Notes under the pieces: generated by a model
The model's database searches: none
What the model was told of the DNA's origin: nothing
Seen by the model: the letters and a program-made list of their open reading frames with translations, nothing else
Part shown: in pieces, positions 36,542 through 45,984 of the stretch
How the letters are laid out: each line of letters begins with the position of its first letter
How positions within the stretch are numbered: the stretch's first letter is position 1
NCBI GenBank assembly: GCA_014652975.1
Contig: BMZV01000002.1
Coordinates: forward strand, 300,042 to 364,041
Length of the DNA stretch: 64,000 bases
Source: Kocuria marina
Lineage (GTDB): Bacteria > Actinomycetota > Actinomycetes > Actinomycetales > Micrococcaceae
Direction of reading: 5' to 3'
Translations under genes and position numbers: made by a program

Positions 36542-39247
36542 ATGGGAGCCAGCTCACTGACCAGAGAAGATGCCATGACGCGCGCGGAGCAGATCCGGGT
36601 GGAGGACTACCGGGTCACAGTGGATCTCTCGGGAGCACGGGAGCCGGGCGCCACGACATTCGGTACCGAGGTCACGGTGCGCTTCACCGCGGAGGCCGGT
36701 GCGGAGACGTTCATCGACTTCATCCACGACACCGTGAGCGCCGTGGAACTCAACGGCGAGTCGTTGGACGTGGACGACGTCGTGGAGGGCTCGCGGATCC
36801 GGTTGCCGGAGCTGGGCACGGCCAATGAGCTGCACGTGGTGGGTCGCGCGCTGTACTCCCGTTCCGGGGAGGGCATGCACCGCTATGTGGACCCCCAGGA
36901 CGACTCCGTTTACCTTTACACCCAGTACGAGCCCGCCGATTGCCGCCGGGTGTTCCCCGTGTTCGAGCAGCCTGACCTCAAGGCCGTCTACCACTTCACC
37001 GTGATCACGCCCCCGGAGTGGCTCGCGGCGTCCAACGGGGACCCCACGGGGCAGAACACCACCGACGACTGCGACGTCCCCGGTGCGGTGGCCCACGACT
37101 TCGCCCCCACCCAGCGGATCTCGAGCTACATCACCGCCATCCTGGCGGGGCCCTACGCCCGGTTCACCGACGAGTGGTCCGGCACCGACCCCCAGGGCGA
37201 GGCCGTGACGATCCCCCTCACGCTGTACTGCCGGCGGGCGCTCGCTGAGTACATGGACACCCAGGAGCTGTTCATGCTCACCAAGCAGGGTCTGGATTTC
37301 TTCCCGCGGTTGTTCGCGTTCGCGTACCCGTTCGGGAAGTACGAGCAGGCGTTCGTGCCGGAGTACAACCTGGGGGCCATGGAGAACCCGGGGCTCGTGA
37401 CGTTCACGGAGGCGTACCTGTTCCCGTCGGGTGCCACGCGGGCGCAGTTGGCGGGGCGGGCGAACACGCTGTTGCACGAGATGTCCCACATGTGGTTCGG
37501 GGACCTGGTGACCATGCGGTGGTGGGACGACCTGTGGTTGAAGGAGTCCTTCGCGGAGTTCATGGGCGCGTACGCGTCCGTGCACGCGACCGAGTACACG
37601 GACGCGTGGGTCACGTTCGCGCTCGCCCGTAAGGAGTGGGCATACCGCCAGGACCAGTTGCCCACCACGCATCCGATCGTCGCGGACATCCCGGACCTGG
37701 AGGCCGCACGGCAGAACTTCGACGGCATCACCTACGCCAAGGGCGCCTCCGTACTGAAGCAGCTCGTGGCGTTCGTGGGTGAGGAAGCGTTCATGGACGC
37801 GTGCCGTGCGTACTTCCGCCGGTTCGCGTTCGAGAACACGAGCCTGGACGACTTCCTGGAGGTCCTGGACGAGGCCAGCGATCACGACGTCCGCGCGTGG
37901 GCCCAGCAGTGGTTGCACACTACGGGTGTCCCCGTCCTGGAGGCCCGCCTCCCGGGCTCGGTGGACGACGACGCCGCGGCGCCGGGTGCACACGCCACGC
38001 ACGACGGCGCGGGGTCCGGTGACCCCGCCGACCCCGCCGCAGTGGACGGCACCGCGGCGGCGAGCGCCACGCTGACCCAGCGAGCGGCGTGGTTGCGTCC
38101 GCACGGGCTGACCGTGGGCCGGTACACGCGGGATGGCGATGCCGTGGTGAACACGGCGCGCACCGAGGTACGGGTGCCGGCCTCGGACACGCCCGTTCCC
38201 GTCACGGGTCTAGGCGACGCCCCGAGCAGCGAGGCCCAGGACGGCGAGTCGTTCCTGCTGGTCAACGACACTGACCTCACGTACTGCCTGGCCCATCCGG
38301 ACCCGGAATCGCTTGCGGCCATCACCCGCCTGGTGGGGGCGATCGAGGACCCGCTCGCGCGAGCGGTGGCGCACTCGCAGGTGTGGGCCGCGGTGCGCGA
38401 CGCCCGGCTGTCCCCTCGGGAGTACGTGTCCATGGCGGCGCGTGAGTGCGGTGCGGAGCGTCACGCGGCGATCCTCACGACCGTGCTTGACCACGCGGGT
38501 CAGGCCCTGGGCGAGTACGTGCCCTACCAGTACCGCACTGCCTCGCGGCGTGAATTCCTCGAGGCCCTGCGCAATGCCCTGCTGGCCGCGGAGGCGGGTT
38601 CCGGTGAGCAGCTGGTACTCGCGCGCGCTTTCGCCCGCGAAGCGGCTCGGGACGGCAGCTACGCCCGTCAGGTGCAGGAGTGGCTCGGGGACGAGGGCAC
38701 GGTGGCCGGTCTGCTCCTGTCCTCCGAGCTGCGCTGGTCTCTTCTCACCGCGCTCACCGCCACGGGTCACGCCACGGTCTCCGAGCTGGAGACCGAACAC
38801 GCGCAGGATCCCACCCGCGACGGCCGGCTGGGCTACACCCGGGCCGTGGCCGCCATCCGTTCGGACCGGGCCAAGGACGAGGCGTGGCAGCGGATCGTGG
38901 CCGGGGAGCTGTCCAACGATGAGCTGAGCGCCACGATCTCCGGCTTCCAGTTGGCGGCCCCTGCCGTGCTGCATCGCTACGAGTCCGAGTACTTCGCCCA
39001 CTTCGCCGAATGGTGGGACACCCACTCCATGGAGATCGCGACCCGCATGGTGCGCGGGCTGTACCCGCGCGCGATCGAGGTGCGGGCGGCGTTGTCTGAC
39101 CCGAAGGAACACCCCGTGGTGCGGGAGACCCACGCGTGGTTGGACGCCCACCGGGACGCCCCGGGGGCCCTGCGACGCATCATCATGGAACTCGCGGCGG
39201 ACGCCGAAAGGGCCGTGGAACTGCAGGTGGCGTGCCTGTCCCGGTGA
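36542..39247 (+). CDS. pepN: Aminopeptidase N (family M1)
   Basis: 901-residue zinc aminopeptidase. The exopeptidase motif GAMEN is at about 277-281. The zinc site HEXXH is HEMSH at about 312-316, with the second glutamate in LWLKESFAE about 20 residues on. The N-terminal beta-domain (about 1-210) and the long helical C-terminal ERAP1-like domain are both present. An alanine/aspartate-rich insert of about 50 residues lies at about 475-530. It is cytosolic, since no signal peptide is seen, and trims N-terminal residues from peptides. A start 11 codons later (MTRAEQIRVEDY) is possible but lacks the -10 context. Confidence 0.95.
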   Translation: MGASSLTREDAMTRAEQIRVEDYRVTVDLSGAREPGATTFGTEVTVRFTAEAGAETFIDFIHDTVSAVELNGESLDVDDVVEGSRIRLPELGTANELHVVGRALYSRSGEGMHRYVDPQDDSVYLYTQYEPADCRRVFPVFEQPDLKAVYHFTVITPPEWLAASNGDPTGQNTTDDCDVPGAVAHDFAPTQRISSYITAILAGPYARFTDEWSGTDPQGEAVTIPLTLYCRRALAEYMDTQELFMLTKQGLDFFPRLFAFAYPFGKYEQAFVPEYNLGAMENPGLVTFTEAYLFPSGATRAQLAGRANTLLHEMSHMWFGDLVTMRWWDDLWLKESFAEFMGAYASVHATEYTDAWVTFALARKEWAYRQDQLPTTHPIVADIPDLEAARQNFDGITYAKGASVLKQLVAFVGEEAFMDACRAYFRRFAFENTSLDDFLEVLDEASDHDVRAWAQQWLHTTGVPVLEARLPGSVDDDAAAPGAHATHDGAGSGDPADPAAVDGTAAASATLTQRAAWLRPHGLTVGRYTRDGDAVVNTARTEVRVPASDTPVPVTGLGDAPSSEAQDGESFLLVNDTDLTYCLAHPDPESLAAITRLVGAIEDPLARAVAHSQVWAAVRDARLSPREYVSMAARECGAERHAAILTTVLDHAGQALGEYVPYQYRTASRREFLEALRNALLAAEAGSGEQLVLARAFAREAARDGSYARQVQEWLGDEGTVAGLLLSSELRWSLLTALTATGHATVSELETEHAQDPTRDGRLGYTRAVAAIRSDRAKDEAWQRIVAGELSNDELSATISGFQLAAPAVLHRYESEYFAHFAEWWDTHSMEIATRMVRGLYPRAIEVRAALSDPKEHPVVRETHAWLDAHRDAPGALRRIIMELAADAERAVELQVACLSR

Positions 39248-39362
39248 ACCCTGGGGGTCCGCTTTCCACCGAGCGGATGAACATCGATGCGTTGGGATCA
39301 ACGGTTAGCATGTGGTGTGATGCCGCGGCGGAGCACGCGTCGGCGCTATTGCGAGGGAGACC

Positions 39363-40541
39363 ATGAGGGATTACGCGCTCAACGACCGAGGGTCCTTGGA
39401 CGTCGTCACCGAGAACTTCTACGACACCGAGATCATGCGGGTGTTCGGGGGCCTCTCCGTGGGCCGGGCGCAGACGTGGACCGGGACGGCCGCGCTGGTC
39501 CTGGAACCGGACAACCCCTTCGACCCGCGCACCGTGTCCGTGCGCGTGGGCGGGAACAAGGTGGCCCACCTCAGTTCCGGGGACGCACACCGTTACTGGC
39601 ACCCCCTCTCACGCGTGATCGCCTCCGGCTACACCCCCGTGGTCCCGCTGCACCTGGAGGCCGAGTTGCAGCGCCAGGACGGGCAGGCGGAGGTCGCCGC
39701 GCGCGCGACGATCGGCATCGCTCCCCCGGACCTGCTGTTCCCCCTCAACACCGCGCCCGCGCAATCGGCCGTGCTGCCCCAGGGCTCCTCGATCAAGGTT
39801 TTGGACGAACAGGAGTTCGCCGAGTATCTGCACTCGATCGTGCCAGCCTCCGGTGAGGGCCGCGTGATCCTCACCCTCGAGGTCAACAAGGTCAAGAACT
39901 CCCACGGGCTCACCGTCGACACCGTGGACGTGCTCTACGAACGCAAACAGGTGGGTCGGCTCTCTACCCAGATGTCCCAGCAGTTCATCCCGATCATCCA
40001 CTACGCGTTCGAACAGGATCTGCTCACCGCCGTGTGGGGGACGATTCGTGGTTCCTCGTTCGAGGTGTCCATGACCTTGCAGGCCGCCCGCGCCTCCGAG
40101 GTCCCCCAGCAGTGGTTCACGGACCTGCCCAACGACGTCCCCGAGCTGCTGCCGGACGCCGGGGATTTCGAGGTGCCCCCGGCCTACGTGCCCGTGGAAT
40201 CGGACCGCGGGCGCAACGCCAAGAAATGGCGCCGCGGTTTCAGCGCCGCCCACACCGACGACGACGCCGCTCGCAACCGCCCCGGCGCCCAGACCCGACC
40301 CGCGGCACCCGCCCCCGCGCGTGAACCCCGCCGCGCGACCGGCGGGTCCAGTGCGGCCCGGCTGGTGGGCGGACTCACGAGCGGGCTGAAGCCCCTGGTC
40401 GCCGCGCTCGCCGCGCTCACCGTGATCCTGGTACTCGTGAGCATCATCCTGCTGGGTGTGGAACCATTGGCCACGACGCTCGTGTTGATCGTGGCCGTGG
40501 CCACCGGATTCATGGCCTTCTACCTGCACAGAACGCTGTAA
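39363..40541 (+). CDS. HIRAN-like domain membrane protein
   Basis: 392 residues. About 25-105 resembles a HIRAN domain: LEPDNPFDPRTVSVRVGGNKV followed by AHLSSGDAHRYWHPL has the Asn-Pro-Asp-Pro and GGxxVxxL pattern. A second beta-rich segment (about 178-265, VILTLEVNKVKNSHG and ERKQVGRLSTQMSQQF) may be another copy of the same fold. A long Ala/Pro/Arg-rich linker (about 290-340) leads to two membrane helices (about 343-365 and 368-390). HIRAN domains are known mainly in DNA-repair proteins; membrane anchoring is unusual. GAGGGAGA precedes the ATG, and TAGCAT at 39306-39311 may be its -10 box. Domain assignment is by pattern only. Confidence 0.65.
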   Translation: MRDYALNDRGSLDVVTENFYDTEIMRVFGGLSVGRAQTWTGTAALVLEPDNPFDPRTVSVRVGGNKVAHLSSGDAHRYWHPLSRVIASGYTPVVPLHLEAELQRQDGQAEVAARATIGIAPPDLLFPLNTAPAQSAVLPQGSSIKVLDEQEFAEYLHSIVPASGEGRVILTLEVNKVKNSHGLTVDTVDVLYERKQVGRLSTQMSQQFIPIIHYAFEQDLLTAVWGTIRGSSFEVSMTLQAARASEVPQQWFTDLPNDVPELLPDAGDFEVPPAYVPVESDRGRNAKKWRRGFSAAHTDDDAARNRPGAQTRPAAPAPAREPRRATGGSSAARLVGGLTSGLKPLVAALAALTVILVLVSIILLGVEPLATTLVLIVAVATGFMAFYLHRTL

Positions 40542-40558
40542 GGGGTTCTTTCACCCGT

Positions 40559-42256
40559 ATGATTTCTCGCCGCGAACGGTTCCTCCAGATCATCGAAGTG
40601 CTCACCAAGCACGGTTTCGGTTTCGCTCTCGGTGGGTTGAAACCGCAGTGGCGGGCCCCCCTGGCGCGCGTGAAACTCATCGATCCGCAGACCATCCACT
40701 CCCAGCCCGAACACCTGCGCATGGCCCTGGAGGAACTGGGACCCACGTTCATCAAGCTAGGCCAGCTCGTCTCGACCCGCCCGGACGTGCTGCCCTCCGG
40801 CTACGCGGACGAACTGCTCAAGCTCCAGGACGACACCCCACCGATCCCCGTGGAGCAGATCCGGGCCATGATCGAGGCCGAACCGGATTCCCAGGCGGAG
40901 GAGATCCTCACGCACATGGACCCCGAGCCCGTGGCCACCGGATCGATCGGTCAGGCCCACGCCGCCGTGTTCCGGGGACATGAAGTCATCGTCAAGGTCC
41001 GCCGCCCCGGCGTGACCGACGAGGTCAATCGCGACCTGGAGATTCTGCAGGACATGTCCTCGTGGGTGGCCCGCTACTGGACCGCCGCCCAGGACTACGA
41101 CCTCGAGGGGCTCGTGGAGGAGTTCAGCGCCTCCCTGCGGGACGAACTGGACTTCATCCAGGAGGCCCGCAACTCCCAGCGCATGGCCGAGAACTTCATC
41201 GGCCACCCGCAGATCCACATCCCCGAGATCTATTGGGAGGCCACGACCTCCCGTGTGCTGACCATGGAGCGGATGTTCGGGGTCAAGATCAACGACTACG
41301 ACGCTCTCGAGGCCGAGGGCGTCAACCGTCACCTGCTGGCCAAGGAGGCCACGGACGCGATCTGCAAGATGGTGTTCGAGGACGGGTTCTTCCACGCGGA
41401 TCCTCACCCCGGCAACTTGTTCGTGGAGCCGGACGGGCGGATCGCGGTCATCGACTTCGGGATGGTCGGCAACCTCAGTGAGGAGTTCCGGGACCACCTG
41501 ATCACCCTGCTGCTCGGCGTCGTGCAGAACAACCCGCGCCGCGCCGCGACCGGACTGCTGGGCTTGACCGACAGCGGCCAGCACGACATCTCCAAGAGGG
41601 ACCTGGAACGCGACGTCTCCGTGATGATGCGCCGCTACGCCAACAAACCGCTCGAAGAGGTGCGGGTGGGCGAGCTCATGGCGGATCTGATCTCCGTACT
41701 GCGCCACCACAAGCTGCAGCTCCCGCGCGAGTCCGCCTTGCTGCTGCGCATGCTCGTCACCGCCGAGTCCATGGGTACCGGCCTGGACCCCGGCTTCGAC
41801 CTGGTCTCGGCCGTGCAGCCCTACGCGGAGCGGTTCATCATCAACCGGCTCTCCCCGGACATGCTGTTCAACCGGTTGCGTTCCACGATCGAAGAAGCCG
41901 TGCAGATGGGCGTGGACGTGCCCGAGTACGTGCGCCGCTTCCTGGTGGTGCTCGAACGCGGCGGCTTCGACGTCCACCTGCGCACGGACGAGCTGGATCC
42001 CCTGGTCAAGAGCGGCGCCAAGATCGGCCACCAGGTCGTGGCCGGCGGCGTGATCGCCGCGACCATCAACGGCACCGCACACATCATCGCCTCGGACCCC
42101 GAGCGGTGGAAGAAGTACCACACGCCGTTGATCGTGGGTGGGATGTCCACGGTGGCAGCGCTCGGCGGCTACCTGGCCGTGTCCTCCAACACGGAACGCG
42201 TCCGCCACGTGGCGCGGGTGCTGCGCGGGAACAAGTCCAAGCGCACCGTGCGTTGA
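40559..42256 (+). CDS. ABC1/AarF/UbiB-family atypical kinase
   Basis: 565-residue protein-kinase-like family member. Diagnostic segments are LGPTFIKLGQLVSTRPDVLP (the KxGQ motif, about 62-81), VATGSIGQAHAAVFRG in the ATP-binding loop (about 125-140), and FFHADPHPGNLFVEPDGRI with VIDFGMVGNL (about 278-305). Two hydrophobic segments near the C-terminus (about 492-508 and 523-545) suggest membrane anchoring. In ubiquinone producers UbiB aids quinone synthesis; actinobacteria use menaquinone, so the client pathway is uncertain. It lies 17 bases after the HIRAN-like gene and is probably co-transcribed. Confidence 0.88.
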   Translation: MISRRERFLQIIEVLTKHGFGFALGGLKPQWRAPLARVKLIDPQTIHSQPEHLRMALEELGPTFIKLGQLVSTRPDVLPSGYADELLKLQDDTPPIPVEQIRAMIEAEPDSQAEEILTHMDPEPVATGSIGQAHAAVFRGHEVIVKVRRPGVTDEVNRDLEILQDMSSWVARYWTAAQDYDLEGLVEEFSASLRDELDFIQEARNSQRMAENFIGHPQIHIPEIYWEATTSRVLTMERMFGVKINDYDALEAEGVNRHLLAKEATDAICKMVFEDGFFHADPHPGNLFVEPDGRIAVIDFGMVGNLSEEFRDHLITLLLGVVQNNPRRAATGLLGLTDSGQHDISKRDLERDVSVMMRRYANKPLEEVRVGELMADLISVLRHHKLQLPRESALLLRMLVTAESMGTGLDPGFDLVSAVQPYAERFIINRLSPDMLFNRLRSTIEEAVQMGVDVPEYVRRFLVVLERGGFDVHLRTDELDPLVKSGAKIGHQVVAGGVIAATINGTAHIIASDPERWKKYHTPLIVGGMSTVAALGGYLAVSSNTERVRHVARVLRGNKSKRTVR

Positions 42257-42290
42257 GCACGGACGTGGTCCACGAGGCTCCACCGGGCGG

Positions 42291-43058
42291 TCAGTCCTGC
42301 TCCCGCCCGTCATATGCCCTCGACGAGGATGAGTCAGCCGTTTGCTCCGACAGGGCCTGGGCTCGCGCCGCATCCAGGCACGCTTGACTGAACGGAAGCG
42401 ACCCTCCGTTCGCGAAGTCCCGTAAGTGCTCGTTGGCAGGGACTTGGACGTGGCTCACGTAGTCCAGGCCAGGAACGCGCTTGGCTACTGTCGCATAAGC
42501 GACCCCAGGTTGTTTGAGGTTCGCGACCACCGCGCGGATTCCGGCCACGGACCCCGGGGCCACCAACAGCTCCAGCAAGCGTGCATCGATCGTCTTGACC
42601 GCCTGGCCGTCCTGGATGAACTCGTAATAGGGCCCGTGGTACCCGTCTATGTACCGCAGGCGGGCCGTCGGATGACCAGCCATGAAACACGCAACATCCC
42701 CGAGGTCGATCAAGACATCCGTGAGGTGCTCCAACAGACCCAGGACCATGACGTGCTTCGTCATGGTTGCCGGCCTGCGCAGACTGACACGCTTCGGGGC
42801 CTCGGCCCGAACCTCAATCTCGAACGCTGATGGGCCCAGCTGGCCGATAGAGAAGTCCTGGTCCCACCCAGAGATGATCCCCCTGGCGTCCCCGAGCAAC
42901 TGCTGGGTCAGCAATTGCAAACCCGTGAAGCTCTCGCGCAACGGTGACTGCGGCAAGGCCAGCTGTCGCCCGTCGCCATCCCGGTAGGTGACGGCGACGG
43001 TCACACGGGCCTTGGGGGGGACGGTGCCCAGATAGTTGCGTGCCACGGTGCCTTTCAT
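42291..43058 (-). CDS. Unrecognised protein beside wecB
   Basis: 255 residues with no family I can name. The N-terminal part is beta-rich (RVTVAVTYRDGDGRQLAL). A central stretch has a long hydrophobic helix (MVLGLLEHLTDVLIDLGDVACFMAG, about 104-128) that reads more like a buried helix than a membrane span. The C-terminus is polar with SSSSRAYDGREQD. No signal peptide or catalytic motif is evident. It converges on the UbiB-type gene (34-base gap) and is divergent from wecB across a 330-base region, at the left border of the polysaccharide locus. Confidence 0.7.
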   Translation of the reverse strand: MKGTVARNYLGTVPPKARVTVAVTYRDGDGRQLALPQSPLRESFTGLQLLTQQLLGDARGIISGWDQDFSIGQLGPSAFEIEVRAEAPKRVSLRRPATMTKHVMVLGLLEHLTDVLIDLGDVACFMAGHPTARLRYIDGYHGPYYEFIQDGQAVKTIDARLLELLVAPGSVAGIRAVVANLKQPGVAYATVAKRVPGLDYVSHVQVPANEHLRDFANGGSLPFSQACLDAARAQALSEQTADSSSSRAYDGREQD

Positions 43059-43386
43059 CGAGCTCGCAGAGACATTTCTCCGTAATGCAGGTCACCGAGG
43101 TCCGGGTGTTCGGGGGAACATTTCCCGGCAATAACGCCGTTTTCCTAGGGGGTATTCGCCGACGTCACACCTGCATTCATATGCACACAGTGTAGGACAC
43201 CCTGGGGAGAACCATCGCCCCTACTCCCCGGTACTTTTGTAGCCACTATGGTGGACACAATCATCCGAGCCTGTCCGCGTGAACCCTGGTATTCCCTTAG
43301 ACTGTGGCCGTACAGGGCGTGTGGGGCCGGGCTGGGTGATCCGCGGCTCACGTAACGCGTCATTGGCCGAGGTAAGGATGAATTGC
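43059..43386. other. Divergent promoter region left of wecB
   Basis: About 330 bases without a gene, less GC-rich than its surroundings. It contains TGTTC-GGGG-GAACA (43107-43120), a perfect short inverted repeat 49 bases upstream of the minus-strand gene at 43058, and TAGACT (43298-43303), a possible -10 box for wecB with a 5' leader of about 75 bases. Neither is certain. Confidence 0.45.
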
Positions 43387-44535
43387 GTGTTCACGATCAT
43401 GCCGATTTACGGCACCCGTCCGGAAGCCATCAAGATGGCTCCCATCGTCACCGCCCTGCAGAACAGCGATCAGTTCGAGTGCGTGGTCACCGTGACCGGC
43501 CAGCACCGCGAGATGCTGGACCAGGTCAACGAGATCTTCGGGATCACGCCGGACCACGATCTGAACATCATCCAGCCCCGCCAAACCCTCAACGGTGTGC
43601 TGACCCGCACGGTCGAGGGTCTGGACCGGATCTTCGAGGACACTCCCCCGGACGCCGTGGTGGTCCAGGGTGACACCACCACCTCCACCGCTGCGGCGAT
43701 CGCCGCGTTCTACCGCGGGATCCCCGTGATCCACGCCGAGGCCGGGCTGCGCTCCTTCAACCTGTTCTCCCCGTTCCCGGAGGAGGCCAACCGCAAGATC
43801 ACCTCGCAGATCACGTCCCTGCACCTGGCCCCCACGGCCACGTCCAAGGAGAATCTCCTGCGCGAGGCCATCACGGAGGAGGACATCGTGGTCACGGGCA
43901 ACACCGTGATCGACGCTCTGCTGCACACCGTGGAGCAGCAGCTGCCCTTCACGGACCCCCAGCTCGAGGAGATCGCGTCCTCCGGCAAGCGCGTGCTGTT
44001 GGTGACCACGCACCGTCGTGAGAACCAGGGCGAGGCGATGCGCGGCGTCGGACGCGCCCTGGCCCGGATCGCGGACGCGGAACCCGAGCTGACCATTGTG
44101 CTGCCCGCCCACCGCAACCCGGTGGTGCGCGAGGCGGTGCTGCCGGCCATCGAGGACAAGCCCAATGTGGTCGTGACCGAGCCGCTCGCCTACGGCGAGT
44201 TCACCCGCATGCTGTCCGTGGCGCACGTGGTGCTGACCGACTCCGGCGGGGTGCAGGAGGAAGCGCCGTCGCTCGGCAAGCCCGTGCTCGTGATGCGCGA
44301 GAACACCGAACGTCCCGAGGCCGTGACGGCCGGGACCGTGAAGCTCATCGGTACGGACGAGGAGCGGATCGTGACCGAGGTGGACCGGTTGCTCAACGAC
44401 GATGCCGCATACCACGAGATGGCCAACGCCGTGAACCCGTATGGTGATGGCAAGGCCGCCGAACGCTCCCTGGCCGCGATCGAGCAGATGTTCGATGTGG
44501 GCCGGCGCGTGGCGGACTTCGATTCCCAGGCGTAA
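43387..44535 (+). CDS. wecB: UDP-N-acetylglucosamine 2-epimerase (non-hydrolysing)
   Basis: 382-residue WecB/MnaA that interconverts UDP-GlcNAc and UDP-ManNAc. Signatures are IYGTRPEAIKMAPIV near the N-terminus, TGQHREMLDQV, VVQGDTTTS, VIHAEAGLRS, then FPEEANRK, TTHRRENQG and LTDSGGVQEEAPSLGKPVLV. The GTG at 43387 gives the usual N-terminus and lies eight bases after AAGGA; an ATG at 43378 is an alternative but sits on the ribosome-binding site. It is the first gene of the surface-polysaccharide locus. With wecC on the other arm it supplies UDP-ManNAcA. Confidence 0.93.
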   Translation: MFTIMPIYGTRPEAIKMAPIVTALQNSDQFECVVTVTGQHREMLDQVNEIFGITPDHDLNIIQPRQTLNGVLTRTVEGLDRIFEDTPPDAVVVQGDTTTSTAAAIAAFYRGIPVIHAEAGLRSFNLFSPFPEEANRKITSQITSLHLAPTATSKENLLREAITEEDIVVTGNTVIDALLHTVEQQLPFTDPQLEEIASSGKRVLLVTTHRRENQGEAMRGVGRALARIADAEPELTIVLPAHRNPVVREAVLPAIEDKPNVVVTEPLAYGEFTRMLSVAHVVLTDSGGVQEEAPSLGKPVLVMRENTERPEAVTAGTVKLIGTDEERIVTEVDRLLNDDAAYHEMANAVNPYGDGKAAERSLAAIEQMFDVGRRVADFDSQA

Positions 44536-44577
44536 GCCCAGCCCTCTCGCCTCGAACGGAAGGATCACGGTCTTTTC

Positions 44578-45924
44578 ATGCGCATGACAGTCATCGGCAC
44601 CGGATACCTCGGTGCCACGCACGCGGTGGCCATGGCCGAGCTCGGTCACGAGGTGCTCGGCGTGGACGTGGACCAGGCCAAGATCGATCTACTCTCCGCC
44701 GGGAAGGTGCCCTTCCACGAGCCGGGGCTGCCCGAGCTGCTGCGCAAGCACGTGGCCACGGGCGCGGTGCGCTTCACCACGTCCTACGAGGAGGCCGGCG
44801 CCTTCGGGGACGTGCACTTCATCGGGGTGGGAACGCCCCAGAAGCGCAACGGCCACGCCGCGGACATGACCTACGTGGACTCGGCCGTGGAGCAGATCTC
44901 CCGCGCGGCCACGCACGATTGCGTGATCGCCGGTAAGTCCACGGTTCCCGTGGGCTCGGCGGCCCGGTTACAGGAACTGGCCCTGACCTCGGCGCCCTCG
45001 GGCACGCGCGTGAGCCTCGTGTGGAACCCCGAGTTCCTGCGCGAAGGTCACGCGGTGGAGGACACCCTGCGTCCCGACCGTATGGTATTGGGCCTCGAGT
45101 ACGACGACGCCGGTCGCCCCACCTCCGCGGCGCAGGCCGCCGAGGCCGTGCTGCGTGAGGTGTACGCGCACCAGCTCGAGGCGGGGATCCCGTTCATCGT
45201 GACCGACTACGCGACCGCGGAGCTCGTGAAGGTCGCGGCCAATAGCTTCCTGGCCACCAAGATCAGCTTCATCAACGCGCTGTCCGAGATCACGGAGACC
45301 GTGGGCGGGGACATCCGTACGCTCGCGGACGCGATCGGACTGGACGAGCGCATTGGTCGCAAGTTCCTCAACGCCGGCGTGGGATTCGGTGGCGGGTGCC
45401 TCCCCAAGGACATCCGTGCACTGCGCGCCCGCGCCTCCGAGCTGGGTCTGGACCAGTCCCTGCGGTTCCTGGCCGAGGTGGACGACATCAACCTGCGACG
45501 GCGCGAATACACCGTGCAGTTGGCCGTCCAGGAATGCGGTGGTTCCCTGCACGGCACGCAGATTGCCGTGCTCGGCGCGGCGTTCAAGCCCGAGTCCGAC
45601 GACGTCCGGGACTCCCCCGCCCTGGACATCGCCGCCCGGCTGCACTCGATGGGCGCGGACGTGCGCCTCTACGACCCCCAGGCCAACGCCAACGCCGCCC
45701 AGCGCTTCCCCCGCCTGGACTACGTGGACTCGCTCGACGCCGCCGTGTCCGGTGCGCAGGTGACCCTCCTGCTCACCGAGTGGCGGGAGTTCCGGGACAT
45801 GGATCCCCTGTTCGTGAAGTCGCTGGTGGAGTCCCCCACGATCATCGACGGGCGGAACGTGCTGGATCCGGTGGCGTGGCAACAAGCTGGATGGCGATAC
45901 CTGGCCATGGGCCGACGCACATGA
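44578..45924 (+). CDS. ugd: UDP-glucose 6-dehydrogenase
   Basis: 448-residue NAD-dependent dehydrogenase that converts UDP-glucose to UDP-glucuronate. The N-terminal Rossmann motif is VIGTGYLGATHAV (5-17). The catalytic cysteine is in GFGGGCLPKD (about C268-C270), and KSTVPVGSA and NPEFLREGHAVED are family hallmarks. The C-terminal domain includes AVLGAAFKPESDDVRDSPAL. It lies 42 bases after wecB in the same direction. Together they point to a polysaccharide with acidic sugars. It shares the GC-rich composition of wecB, unlike the genes that follow. Confidence 0.93.
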   Translation: MRMTVIGTGYLGATHAVAMAELGHEVLGVDVDQAKIDLLSAGKVPFHEPGLPELLRKHVATGAVRFTTSYEEAGAFGDVHFIGVGTPQKRNGHAADMTYVDSAVEQISRAATHDCVIAGKSTVPVGSAARLQELALTSAPSGTRVSLVWNPEFLREGHAVEDTLRPDRMVLGLEYDDAGRPTSAAQAAEAVLREVYAHQLEAGIPFIVTDYATAELVKVAANSFLATKISFINALSEITETVGGDIRTLADAIGLDERIGRKFLNAGVGFGGGCLPKDIRALRARASELGLDQSLRFLAEVDDINLRRREYTVQLAVQECGGSLHGTQIAVLGAAFKPESDDVRDSPALDIAARLHSMGADVRLYDPQANANAAQRFPRLDYVDSLDAAVSGAQVTLLLTEWREFRDMDPLFVKSLVESPTIIDGRNVLDPVAWQQAGWRYLAMGRRT

Positions 45925-45963
45925 CCCACTGACTCAGCGGGGCATTCCGCACAATCCCCCCTT

Positions 45964-45972
45964 CCCCCCCCC
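45964..45972 (+). repeat. C9 homopolymer upstream of the PP-loop gene
   Basis: Nine C residues, one base upstream of the AAAGGA ribosome-binding site (45974-45979) of the gene at 45985. Length change would alter the distance between promoter and ribosome-binding site, not the reading frame. Confidence 0.9.
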
Positions 45973-45984
45973 GAAAGGACCCTC

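Noticed and set aside
43107..43120. TGTTC-GGGG-GAACA as a LexA (SOS) box
   Set aside because: The half-sites are in the opposite order to the actinobacterial consensus GAAC-N4-GTTC.
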